64,000 nucleotides of DNA from Tipula vernalis. Taxonomy: Eukaryota; Arthropoda; Insecta; Diptera; Tipulidae. Positions 10,899-23,400 of this stretch are shown piece by piece. Location of the stretch: NCBI GenBank assembly GCA_958295665.1, contig OY282560.1:312461236-312525235 (forward strand). Reading direction: 5' to 3'. A program made the translations under genes and the position numbers. Below the pieces are notes generated by a model. The model searched no databases. It saw only the letters and a program-made list of their open reading frames with translations, and was not told the DNA's origin. Positions within the stretch are counted from its first letter, which is position 1, and each line of letters starts with the position of its first letter.

Positions 10899-11699
10899 AG
10901 CAGCTACTCCATGTACTATCGGATCCCAAGTTCAAATATCTAGTAGTAGGTATTAACGGTCAATGAACGATTTCAGACGAAATCTCAATTAGTACCTAAA
11001 GTTTCCAGACGAATTTATTCCCCTGGATAGGGGGTAGTTTTTGAGCTCGATTGATGGAGTAGTAAGCCAACTACTATATGTACTATCCGGAAGTGAATTC
11101 AAATCTCTGGCAAAGGGTGACAAGGCCCATTTATCAGTTTCAGCTAAAATCTCAATTAGTATAAAAAGTTTCCAGGCTAATTTATTCCCCTGGATAGGGG
11201 GGAGTTTTTGGGCTCGATGGATGTAGTAGTAGGCCTTCTACTATATTTATTATCGGAAAGTGAATTCAAATATCTGGCAAGTGGTGCTAAGGCCCATTTA
11301 TCAGTTTCAGCTAAAATCTCAATACCTAAAGTTTCCAAACTAATTTATTCCCCTGGATAGGGGGTATTTCTTGGGCCCGATGGACGGTGTAGTATGTCAG
11401 CTACTACATGTACTATCGGAAAGTGAATTCAAATTTCTGGCAAGAAATGCTAAGGCCCATTAATCAGTTTCAGGTAAAATCTAATTGGTATATAAAGTTT
11501 CCAGGATAATTTATTCCCCTGGATAGAGGGCAGTTTTTGGGCTCAATTGATGGAGTAGTAAGCCAACTACTACTTGTACTATCCGGAAGTGAATTCAATT
11601 CTATTTGGGTGGCTAGAGTTATTGATTGCCTTTTTAATTAAAAAAAGTTAATTTTTATTTACCAGGGGAGCAGAAATTTAAAAATAAAAATTTTTTTTT

Positions 11700-11927
11700 T
11701 CATTAAAAATCGCAAACATTTTTTGTCATTTTAACAGGCGAACAGAAATTACAAGAAGGTAGAATTGTCAGCAATATGACTTTATTTTGTATGTTCAAGT
11801 GTCACATAACTTGAAGTGGCACGCTTTGATACAAAATAATGTCACGTTGCTGATAATTATGTTGTTTTTTAAATTCTGTTCGCCTGGTAAAATAACAAAA
11901 ATTTGTATGCGATTTTTCATCAAGTCC
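11700..11927. repeat. Imperfect palindrome (~90-bp arms) in the foldback centre
   Basis: The left arm, from AAAAATCGCAAACATTTTTTG through ACAGGCGAACAGAAATT to GTCAGCAATATGAC, is the approximate reverse complement of the right arm, GTCACGTTGCTGATAATTATG ... AATTCTGTTCGCCTGGTAAAAT ... ATGCGATTTTTCAT. This looks like a small MITE or fossil inverted-repeat element nested in the larger one. Confidence 0.65.
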
Positions 11928-11959
11928 GAATTTATCAGTATTTAAACGAAAAACTGTGT

Positions 11960-12275
11960 GGCAATTATGTATAGATGAGTGGTTGGGTGGTAAGATGAAG
12001 GAGTTTTGTGCGAAAGGTTTGGAGTTCGATTCTTCAAACTTCCGACTTTATTTTTTTTTTAAGCAAAAATTTGATTTTTTTTTTATTTCCACGAATTTTA
12101 TACCAAATTTTTTTTTGTAGCGGTCTCGAGCCCGATCCCGATTAATCTTCTCGGATTATCCCCAATTCAAAATTTTTCATTTAAAAAGAAATTTTTCGTT
12201 AGCTTTGGTTAGATTCGAACTCCAGACCTTCTTCACTCCACTCTATCACCTTACTACCTCGTCTATCTTATCATA
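11960..12275. repeat. Inverted pair of tRNA-like (SINE-like) sequences
   Basis: At about 11965-12035 (plus) a GTGGTTGGGTGGTAAG stretch is followed about 40 bp later by GGAGTTCGATTC, which fits an RNA polymerase III box B (GWTCRANNC). At about 12270-12195 (minus) a related sequence has GGAGTTCGAATC at the same spacing. They are not functional tRNAs: no acceptor stem could be formed. SINE origin is inference. Confidence 0.35.
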
Positions 12276-13499
12276 TACAAGTTAATATATATTTGTTTGT
12301 TTTATGCAATCAAAACAAATGTGTCTATAATATGTCGATATGGTGACATTTCTGTTAGGGCATATGTACTACATTTATTACACAATGTTTCGGCTAAGTG
12401 CTGAAATATTTGATTTTGCTTAAAAGAGGGCGTATGTTTTACTTTTGTAAAAATGTCTGAGGCTCGATTTTTTAAATAATTAATAATTAATTACGTAACA
12501 TTATTATTGCATTAAAATTTTGTTGTTAAACATTATTATTGCATTAAAATAATATGGATTAGTTGTACTAAATATTCTGGTAACGAAATCGCCATAAATT
12601 CAAAAAACAAACTACTCATAAAATTTAGCAAGAGTAGCTGCGTGCAGTCAGAAGTACTTGTGTGTACTTTGCCACGTTAAATGGAACCCAGCAATTAGAA
12701 AATATAAATAATTATTGATGAATATGGATATGAAACTGATAAATTGGCCTTAGAACTCCTTGCCAGAGATTTGAATTCACTTTCCGATAGTAAATGTAGT
12801 AGCTGACCTACTACTCCGTTCATCGAGCCCAAAACCTACCCCCTATCCAGGGAAATAAATTAGTTTGGAAACTCTAGGTATTGAGATTTTAGCTGAAACT
12901 GATAAATCGGCCTTAGCACCACTTGCCAGAGATTTGAATTCACTTTCCGATAGTACATATAGTAGCTGGCCTGCTACTATATCCATCGAGCCCAAAAACT
13001 CCCCCCTATCCAGGGGAATAAATTATCCTGGAATCTTTTTATACCAATTAAAATTTTAGCTGAAACTGATAAATGGGCTTTAGCACCCCTTGCCAGAGAT
13101 TTGAATTCACTTCCGGATAGTACATGTAGTAGTTGGCTTACTACTACATCAATCGAGCCTAAAAACTACCCCCTATCCAGGGGAATAAATTATCCTGGAA
13201 TCTTTTTATACCAATTAAAATTTTAGCTGAAACTGATAAATGGGCCTTAGCATTCCTGGCCAGAGATTTGAATTCACTTTCCGATAATAAATGTAGTAGC
13301 TGACCTACTACTCCGTCCATCGAGTCCAAGAAATACCCCCTATCCAGGGGAATAAATTCGTCTGGAAACTTTAGGTACCAATTGAGATTTCGTCTGATAT
13401 CGTTCATTAACCGTTAACACAAACTTTTAGATATTTGAACTAGGGATCCGATAGTACATGTAGTTGTTGGCCTACTACTCCATTGCTGTGTCAGAGGGG

Positions 13500-15000
13500 T
13501 CGACCATTAATGCAACTTTCGCAAATTATTATGAGTGCCTTGACAACGTGGCTTCGCAAAGTAGTTTTGTTGTGAGTTCAAATGCTAAAATCAGTTTTTT
13601 GCGTGAATCAGTTTTTTGCTTCCCTTCAAATATTCGTTCAATATTGCCTGGTTTTGTACCGCGTTAAGCATATGAAAGACTTGTAAAAGTTGAACATACC
13701 TAAAAAAACGTCGTAATTGTTGGAAGGTATCTGATACCTTTCGCGGAGAATGCGTTCCCTAGAAATTGTAATAAAGTGTCGCTTAATTTGGAAACAATAA
13801 TTTCTAGGCCCTCAAAATGTTCGTTAATTTTATTTGATGCTGCTAATACGTCGACGAAATAGATAAAATAGAAATTTAGCCCTTGTCTTACGAGTAAACT
13901 ATTATAGTCCGAACGGCGTTGAGATGGCTTTAGCTATCTATAAATGTCCAGATCAACTGTGAAAAAATATTCCGTCCCTTGTAGTCGTTGTGTGAAATCG
14001 TTTATGAATGGAATGGAACATCTGTCTGGCCCCATAACGTTGTTTAAGCCACGATAATCCACCCAAAGTCCCAATCGCCATTCTTCTTGGAAACCAAGTC
14101 CAATGGGCATGCACAAGCCGAATGCCGACAGGTACTCTGCTCCACCATATACTCAAACTCCTTCTTGGTGATAGCCAGTTTCTCGGTGCTTAGTTTGCGA
14201 GGTTTCGAGAAAACTGGAGGGCTGCGAAATGTCTGTTATAGTTTTGTACTTTTCCAACAACTGAAAAATTCGTGGATCGATTTTACCCGCGTTGATCACT
14301 CGGATGGTTGGTACCGCGACATGCGTTTTGTAGAGTAAGCTGAATTAGTTCGTAGTATTGGCCTTAAATATCTGCGACTACGCAAGTTCTTGTGAATTTT
14401 CGGCGCAGACCTAAATCCAGAGAGATCAGTCGTTTGCCGAATATTTTTACAGAGGAACCATTTGCCGCGTGTAGTGTAAAATCAGGGTTGTGATTCTTCT
14501 GATCGACTGCGTTGGGTTATGTACTGTTGGACAATCTTGGTTTACGCCGGAGGACCTAGTTTTTACCTTTGAATTCTGACCAAATTGGACAGGTTATGAC
14601 TTGCAGTTTTGTTCAGCCTCCTGAAATCTAACGTGTTAGAAACTAAATTGTAGACAGTTGTCATTGTTTTTGTTTGCGTTTGGTTGAGATAGAGTAGTGT
14701 CCCGGTTCACGTCGCATGATTTCGTGGATTTGTACAGACGTGCTGGGCTCGTCTAACTTATGTTGTGATGACGTGTGAGCTGGTGCAGGAGCTGGGGCCT
14801 TGACATGAGTTTGGGATATTGTCTCTAACACCGTATCGGCTAATGTGGTCAGCTGGGTGGCATATAATGCGTCAGGAGTGGTTGGAAGCACCTCTTGTGC
14901 TCAACCAATGAAGTAGGTTGTGATGATGTCATGTCCCCTAGTTCAATCTCTTGTACGAGACGATGAATTTGGGTTACCTTTGATTCTACCGGAGGGGATG
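13500..15000 (-). mobile_element. Ty3/gypsy retrotransposon relic (gag end to RT start)
   Basis: On the minus strand, 14891-14661 reads LTTLADTVLETISQTH followed by a proline/alanine-rich stretch, typical of a gypsy-type Gag C-terminus. Further on, 14116-13934 reads WVDYRGLNN ... PDRCSIPFINDFTQRLQGTEYF, the N-terminal motifs of gypsy reverse transcriptase. Frames are broken between and after these parts, and the catalytic YxDD region is not recognisable. LTRs were not found; the right arm of the foldback-like element ends close to its truncated 3' side. Confidence 0.65.
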
Positions 15001-15075
15001 ATATGAGGAAAACCATTTATGCAAGGAGACTGTTGAAGGGTTAGCGGTTTATATTTATTTTACACAAATAATAGT

Positions 15076-15240
15076 CAGGGGGCTATTTGGGAATTCGATT
15101 CGAACGTGATCGAGGCTTCGATATATTAGATTCCTATTTGAATTGAATCAGATTCAATACTTTCTTATTTAAATCAAATATGAATCTTGTACATCGAAGA
15201 CTCGATCACGTTCGAATCGAATTACCAAACAGCCCTCCTG
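15076..15240. mobile_element. Short inverted-repeat element (MITE), copy 1
   Basis: 165 bp. The left end CAGGGGGCTATTTGGGAATT, continuing into CGATTCGAACGTGATCGA, is matched in inverted orientation at the right end (TCGATCACGTTCGAATCGAATT ... AGCCCTCCTG). The centre is AT-rich. The CAG-type ends recall hAT-derived MITEs, but no clear target duplication flanks it. Confidence 0.7.
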
Positions 15241-15444
15241 AACAAATTTGTGGGTACAAATAATTTTTTTTTGCAAAAACTACATTAACTGTAATTTCTC
15301 CTAGAACTAAAATTTAAAAAAAATGTTGATTGAAAAGTAAAGCAAGGTAATTTAATTTATTGAATTAAAGTTAATGTTTTCAAAACGTTTATTATTTATA
15401 TAATTTTTAAAGTTGTTTGTGTGTTAAGTTGCATGAAAATTTAG

Positions 15445-15582
15445 CAGCAGGGCTATTTGGGAATTCGATTCGAACGTGATAAGCATGAATAAATATAAGA
15501 AATGAATGAATCTGATTCAATTCAAATAGGTATCTAAGAAGATTCGATCACGTTCGAATCGAATTCCCAAATAGCCCCACTG
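15445..15582. mobile_element. Short inverted-repeat element (MITE), copy 2
   Basis: 138 bp with the same ends as copy 1 (GGGCTATTTGGGAATTCG ... CGAATTCCCAAATAGCCCC) but a shorter, different centre. More decayed relatives appear near 15640-15780, 18685-18790 and 22705-22740, recognisable by GAATCTGATTCAAAT-like or GATTCGAATTC blocks. Confidence 0.7.
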
Positions 15583-17420
15583 GCACAAATAATTTTGGTA
15601 AGGACTGTACCAAGTTTCATAATAGACCGTAAACGAGCGAATCTGATTAAATTCAAATAATAATCTTATACTTACGTATTCAGAAATAGAAATATCCTCC
15701 CCTGGTGTAAGATTCGTATTTAATTTAAATCAGAAACGAGTGGATCTGATTCAAATCAAATAACAACCTCAAATTAACGTCAAGATTCAAAAATAGGTTT
15801 ACAATAGGCTTATATGTGAAAATAATTTTTTCTTTCTAAAAAATGAATGAGGTGCAGGCTATAAACACCTCCCGGTTTTTGAACAAAGACAACAAAATTA
15901 AAAACCGAATCAGTGTAATAATTTTTTTATTATTTTAGAATGTTTCTTGTTTCTTTTCTTAACTTTTTTTTTCTCGTTAAATATTGTATTCAAATTAAAT
16001 ATCAATATATATTTTAAATATTACTATTTTGTTTTTCAAATAAAACTATAAATATATTGTATTTGTTGTTTTTGTTTTTTATAAAATTGAAAATTACCAT
16101 AATTAATAATAATAAAGATAATTTAATAAGATAATCATAATATTACGTCATAAGCTAACTACGAAAAAAAATAAGAGGCTAAACACAAAAACTATATATA
16201 ATATTATTTATTTATATATATGTAAATGTACTCGTTAAATATAATTAAAAATTTAAAGAGAGGAATTTTTTTTTTAATATTTTTATTTATTTTTTTTTAT
16301 ATATAATTTATAATTTTTTGTTTTTTGTGTAAAATCCAACATTAAAGCCGTCCGCAGAGCATAATTTTTTGTATACGTTGAATCTTTTCCTATATATCAA
16401 TACATAGCGCGTCAAAAATAGTTTTTTGTTTTTACAAAATAAAAATTATATTCATGCCACCTTACTATACTTACAAACAGTATCGTACGAGATGAAAGTT
16501 ACGCGCGATACCGTCCAATTCAATAATACCGATGAATACATAATATATTTATTATAATATTTAGTAGTATAATTTGCTAATCTTCTAATGTTTAGGATGA
16601 GAGAAACTGAATACTTGTTTTTTTTTTTTGTTTACCTATTTAAATATTCATACACCAAATTTCTAGACATACCTAAATAAAATGGAAATTAGAAAAATAA
16701 AAAAATCTGCAGAGATGCTGCGTGTAGGGGGTGTAGTGTGTTTGTGTGTGTTTATAAAATAATCAAAAATCACCAAATATTTTCGACATATCTCTACTAT
16801 CTGCTAATTTATTTTATCCAAAAATATATATCTAGACAACATTTTGTTTTTGTTTGTTTAATGATGATTTGCACTCTTTTTAAAACATGTCTCTATATTT
16901 AAGATTAAATTATAAATATATAATATATTAAGAGGATATTCTTAGAATATATCGATTGTGAAAATGAATCTTCTTCTTTTCTAATATTTTTATTCGGTAT
17001 TTTCGACTTTTTTTTTAATTTTAATATTACTGCAAGTTTTTTTTTTATTCTGTCTATATAATTTATTTATTTATATTATTCATAATTATAATTTGTAAAT
17101 TAATATTAATAATAAAATTCCAAGATGGTTTCCTTATTTAATTTTGTTGATTTTTTTTTTTTGAATTCTATTACATTAATTTTTAAATTATAATAACACA
17201 ATTTTACTTTTATTTTGTTTTATTTGTAATTTACCAGTGTGTTTGTGTGTTAAATATTATATTTATGTTTTATTTATAATAATGTATTATTAAAAATTAT
17301 ATTTAATAATCATTCATCATTATCATATTTTTTGTTGTATTTTATTATTATTATTTTTTTTTTTAATTAAATAGATTTTAATTAATTATTTTAAAAATAA
17401 AAAAAACACCTGGATATAAT
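15583..17420. other. Decayed MITE relatives, then AT-rich probable Rab1 3' UTR
   Basis: About 15583-15800 holds fragments related to the two MITEs. From about 15900 to 17420 the DNA is very AT-rich with no coding frame and leads into the Rab1 stop codon on the minus strand, so it is likely 3' UTR or downstream spacer. Confidence 0.4.
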
Positions 17421-20400
17421 TCAGCAGCAACCAGATTTTGTATCACCATTGACTGGACGTCCTGGATCAATTCTAACTTTACTAGCTGTATCGATAGCAC
17501 TAGATGGTGGACCAACACGATTTTTTATTTCAGCCGCCATTGTCATAAATGCCTGTTCTACATTTGTAGCATTTTTGGCTGATGTTTCAAGGAACGGAAT
17601 GCCTAACTGATTTGCATATTCCTGCAATAAAAATAATAATTTTATAGTAAAACTGCCACGATACAAGTTTATTTTATCTCCGCCACAAACACTTACCATT
17701 GCTGTAGTATGGTCTACAACTTTCTTAGTTGTTAAATCACATTTGTTTCCTATTAGAAGCTTATTTACGTTTTCGCAAGCATAACGTTCAATTTCTTCGA
17801 GCCATTGTTTTACATTGTTAAATGATTCCTGATCTGTACAATCGTATACGACTATAATACCATGGGCGCCACGATAATATGACGATGTAATGGTTCTAAA
17901 ACGTTCTTGACCTGCTGTATCCCACTAAAAAAGAAGAAAAACAAATTCGTTTATTTTCAATTCAATTTACACGTATTTAGATTGTATAAAGAGAGACGTG
18001 CTTTTATTGCGTTGGCTTCTTAATTATCTAAAATGATCTCACCTAATTTACTCAAGGACTTGCTTATATTTAATTTATATATTACAAATGTTGTATTTGA
18101 AAATGTAATTTAGCTTTTTCGATATAAACTTAAAAACAGAAAATGGGTTGTATCTGTTAACAACAATCACTGTACAAAATTTGTTAAATCGATTGATATC
18201 CGAGTAGATCGATTAGATTTAGTCAACAATAAAAACTCCTGAAGGTCGCGGATTATTTAATAAAGTGTGATTTGGCGTTGTTATGTTATTTTATGTATGC
18301 GTAATGCTATTTAGTTATCGAATCAACATGTATGAACGATTATGATTATAATACGCATTAACACGAAGATCAAATTTCGTATTACAAAATTTAAATTAAC
18401 GAATTAGCTATTTTCGTGTGAAAAAAACTAAACCTATGGAATTTTGGAAAAATTTAAACTTTTTTTATAGCTACTACATATTTAAATAAATTATGTAAAA
18501 GGAACTTTACATGCCAAAGAAGATTAACCAAGAAAATGTTCCAACTTGGAAATTATCATGTCCATCGGCATTGAAACTTTGTAGTTTTGTAGACAGAATA
18601 ATCGGGAAGATTTTTTATGAGCATCTACAACTGCAACTCTAAAGTTACACTCTATCAACGATCTTCTCTACACCACACTTTCTCTCAGGGGGATTCGTAT
18701 TTGAATTTAATCAATATGAATGAAATAAATATGAATGTTACAGATTCGAATTCATTTTGTATTCAGGAATAGCACCCCAAATTTGGTCCTCGCCAAGGAA
18801 TCCTTGATCTACCAACTTTTCTACCGTCATTCGGCTTCCTTTGAATTGCAACCTACTGCTCTGTTCGGTGGTTTTGCGAACATATTGACAAACCAATCTA
18901 TAGAATTTGCAATTACATATTGATATTTTATCTAAGCTGACCGCTTCTCGCTTTTGATCTCTTTTAGATTGTAGGTATCGTCAACGACGTTTGCCTCATG
19001 ATAAACGCAAAAGTGATTGAGTGTTGACTGAAAGTGATCTGAGATTAATAATATAAATTTGTTTAAAATAATTTAATACTTAATCGGGTGTAAAATCTTT
19101 CTGTCTTTTGACAGTAAGGACAAGTAAGTACAACTGTCAATTCAAATAAATTAGAAGTGACATGTATAACTCAAAATGCAATTTAACTTAACCAACCAAA
19201 TTTAAGTTCACTGAACACAGAGTTCTTTCAGACCACTTTCGGTTACAACACCGTTTAAACGTTGAGTTTAAATCGGGGTATAGGCTGAACCAGCAAGTAT
19301 GTTATAGACTTTCAATATTACAGGTCCGCGAATCAAATACAATCTTTCGTTCCGTTTCGAAAAAATGACTTTTCAATTAATCTCAACTTCACAGAGCGAA
19401 CATTTTCGCTCAAATTGAATACTATTTCAATATTAATTTCTATAAAGTAAAATGGAAAATAGCCAAATAAATTTTGGTAAATGAATTTTAGGATCTCTAA
19501 TCAGTGCAGCATTTAGTGGGGACACATGTTTATGACAATGTGTGATACGTTATAGTATATGTTTAGTTCATCGGAGCGGGTGTGATACGTATAGTTCATC
19601 GGAGGGTAAGTGGTTCAGTAAATTACTCGGTACAGGGATTCGGACACCCAGTACCGGCGACCTTCGGGAATGAGAAAGTGGCCGTCCAGCCGTCGAAATC
19701 AAACGACCACAATATCTCTACAGTGATGCACTTGGCACTGTAACAGAAAACACTACAAGCACTGCTACTGCTTTGGCAAACTTGACTGCAAAAGCAGTAA
19801 ACATAACAAGCGAAAATGAGAATCATTTCCAAAAGGATAACCGAATCTTGAGGTTGCGTACAATCATAAAAACGAATTCTTTGGGAGATACTAATTCGAT
19901 TTTTTCTTCCCCTAAAACTAACTCAACTGATGAAAGCGAAAAACACATACTTCTTGTACAGTTAAAATGTCTAGAAGAAGTACACGGACAAAGACTTCAA
20001 GCTGGCAGCACTAAATAACGATGTTCGGAAGGTAATGTTCCAGACTCAGATACTTGCAGAAAACTAACTTTGAAGCATAACACTGAGAAATTTCAGCGGA
20101 ATACTTATGAAGACAAGCATGAAAGACCAATAAGAGTTATGGCTAGAATACACTCAAATGTGAGAGTAACGACACAATTGCAGAGTAAAGGTCTAGATAT
20201 TAAGAATGTTATAAACATCATCAAGAAGGAGAACTGTAAATGATAAATGCAACAGCATTCTAAAAAAACGGGGGCTGACGCTTTTCATGCTAACGTTTCA
20301 CAATGGGGAAAATAAACAAAAAAATCCATGACATTCGATCAATTCAAAATATGAAAATCAGAATTGAATCAGTCAGGAAAAGTCACTGCTGATAGTTCAG

Positions 20401-23400
20401 TGCAAAAAATGTCAGGGCTTAAATATATTGTGAGCGTATGGCAGGATGCGTTAAATATGCTGGTAACCACCTTACGAGCAGCTGCACATTAGAAAGGAAC
20501 TCGGTAGCAAAATGCATTAATCGCAAGGGGCTACATCCATAAGGAATCCTGCAAGAAATTCTGACCTAAACCGTAGAGACCCTGTTGCGACCAATCGTCA
20601 GATAAATCAGGTATAATTTAACCTGCGAGGGAAAGAATCTTATGCGCAAGTGAATTAAGGTCAGAAGGCAAAAACAAAAGATAACAAAGACGGTTAAACT
20701 TTAAGATATCTAAATGCATAGAGGCTCTAAATAAAAAATTTGATGGCAGTCTGAGATAAATAAACATATTTTTGGTCAATTGAAGAACCTGACACAATCG
20801 TTACCTAAAACGACTAGAAAACAAAAAATTAATTTAAAAACACAATAATTAGGAACGCGAATGGGCTGATCCAACATATCCCTGAGCTGGAAATATTTGT
20901 ATATGCACAATAAATTGGATCTCCGAAACTCTGCTATTCTTATTCAAAGTTCAAACAAAGCACAAAGAAGTAAATATACCAGCAATATACTGCCCACCAC
21001 GACTTAACTTGAAAAGGGAAGATTATGGAAAACGACGAGATGTTTCATCATTGGTGGTGACTTCAATGCCAAAAACACATACTGGGGTTCGTGTGTTACA
21101 ACACCAAAAGGTAGAGATCTATTCGAAGCAGGAAAAATATTTAAATTTGCCTTTCATTCTGGTGGCTCACCAACTTACTGGCCAACAGATTTAAACAAAA
21201 CACGGATCTTACAGATTCTTATGTAATAAAAGGTACACATATGTCTCATAACTATATTCGCATGGAAAATAATGAAGAGCTTACTTCGAGTCACTCTCCT
21301 GTTATTATGGCAGTCAGTGAAACAATAATTACAATAAAAAAGAAATCGCTGCAAGACTCTTTAATAAGAAATAATACTAATTGAACCTCTTTCGTGAACA
21401 GTTAGAGCAAAACATCGATTTTCAAAAACAAATAAGAAACACGATACACGTCGAAGAGGAATTAGAAAGGCTAATACAAAAGTATATTTTCTGACTAACA
21501 AGTTTCGTGGCAAATTACTGCATATATGTAAATAACATGTAAATAACATCAGTAGTAAAAATTATCCACTGAGAGCTTGTGGCAAAGAAACGAAAAGCAT
21601 GAAAGTCTTGGCAAGAAAATCAAAATACAGAAATGGTAAAAAGCTGAAATCTCTCATCAGAACAGTTAAAAATGGAATCGAAGCAGTAAACAAAAAGCTG
21701 ATATGTTTGCGAGATACCTCAAAGAAACGTTTAAACTTTTACGTAGGCAAACTGCTGATGAAAATTTCAATCCAATTGAAATACAAACTGTAACGCTACA
21801 TGAGCTAAAAGAGGAAATTAAAAATCGAAACATGAGAAAAGCTTCTGGATATGACTTAATAACTGGACAAATTATTAAAGAACTACAAAATAAAGTAAAA
21901 TGCCTGCTTCTACATGTAACAAAGCAGTGTTTAGGCAGAGCTAACTACAGCACTTCTATCCACTTGGGCGCCATCTTTTACCTCCTGTATACTTGGAACG
22001 TACCTCTCAAGGACGAATCAACCATAGCAACTTCTGCTGATGATACTGCAATTTTGGCAGTAGAGAACAATGTAGTATAAGCTGGCTACAAATAAACTGC
22101 AAACATCGATTAATAGTCAGCAACTGGATGAGAAAAATGGAGTATCAAACTAAAGAAAAAGGAGGAGCTGAACACATAAAGTATAGGAAAATGTACTGGC
22201 TCATAGATAGACACTCGTAATTATCCAGACGTGATACAGACATTCCAAAACAAAGAACTTCGGTATATTGTAAATGTTCCATGTTATATTAGAAATGAAG
22301 ACAGATATATTAAAGGCTAGTGTGTTTAGCGGACTTACAATATGATAACTATTAAATTCATTAGCTTCTGGGAGTCATATTAGTATTGACCGTGTGAGTC
22401 GGTGAAATTAAAAATGATGGCAATTAATGATGCGAACCCATATTTTCTCAATATGTGTAGAATTCGCGTCATTACTCTTTCATTAGTCTGTCGTCAAAAA
22501 CCAATATTTTGTAAGATTATAATAAACTTTTTAGCGGTAATGAAGTAATTTAACGTCATTAAAAATTATCGTTTAGTATACCACCTAAACATTACTAGTA
22601 ATGATGACGTTATAATATTGGCTGGGTAAAAAGGCCATTTGGCCATTTTCACCTCTAGTACGTACACGAAACTCTCAACTTTTACTAAATCCAGACACAA
22701 GTAACTAAATCTTCTGAGATTCGATTACATTCGAATTGGAAAAGATATATTTTGTGTATAAAACTCTATATATTTATATATATATTCATTCTACGCATCG
22801 ATGACTTAACTAAAAGCCATAAACCAAGCCATTTGTAAAATTTTGAAGAAGCTCGCAAACAAATATTTTTTAGTAATTAACCCAGTTATAATTGGTTTAA
22901 TAAAATTAAATTGGAACGTGATGTATTCTGATTCAAGCTACTGTGCAGTATGTTGGATTCTGCATTTTAGCATCAAAATGTCATTTTTAAAAATTGTGTT
23001 TAGGGCCAATGTAATTAATTATGGAAGTGTTCCGAAATTCATTTAATTAACATTTCATTAGACTGAATAACCAAAGAACATTTATTAGAACTTCTCGAAT
23101 CAATTTAAGGCATGAAACCAATTGAAGAATTCTCTGAAAAATGTTCAAAACGTAGAAACAGCAAAATATTTTGCTTAGATAAGATTTTCGCAACCGCTAA
23201 TTTTCATGCAACTTTGCGCTATGTACCAAATTTATTTTAGATTTTGTGACAAACCAAAATTTTAGTAGCTTGACATTGTTTAAACTAAAATTATCAGAAA
23301 TTAGTATCGCATTAGCTAATTCATTTTCTGGGAATTGTGTGGCAACAGGCGATGCAACCTATTAAATTTAAATTATATGAACTAACATTTTTGTTGCCCT

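Larger units (their letters stand above)
10899..13475. mobile_element. Foldback-like element with tandemly repeated inverted arms
   Basis: The left arm (about 10899-11600) contains four direct repeats of about 165 bp, each marked by CCCCTGGATAGGGG (near 11020, 11187, 11350, 11516). The right arm (about 12720-13475) contains four copies of the same unit in inverted orientation (CCCCTATCCAGGGG near 12838, 13003, 13169, 13337). The outermost units also match each other specifically: both carry TGTACTATCGGATCCC and a variant TGAACGAT[AT]TCAGACGAAATC block. The central ~1.1 kb is unique AT-rich DNA without a transposase. This architecture is that of foldback elements (FB/Galileo type), but family membership is inference. 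No target duplication was identified. Confidence 0.75.

Noticed and set aside
17622..17699. Minus-strand open frame 17699-17421 read as a separate 92-residue protein
   Set aside because: Its first part is Rab1 intron read through. Only 17621-17421 is coding, as the last Rab1 exon.
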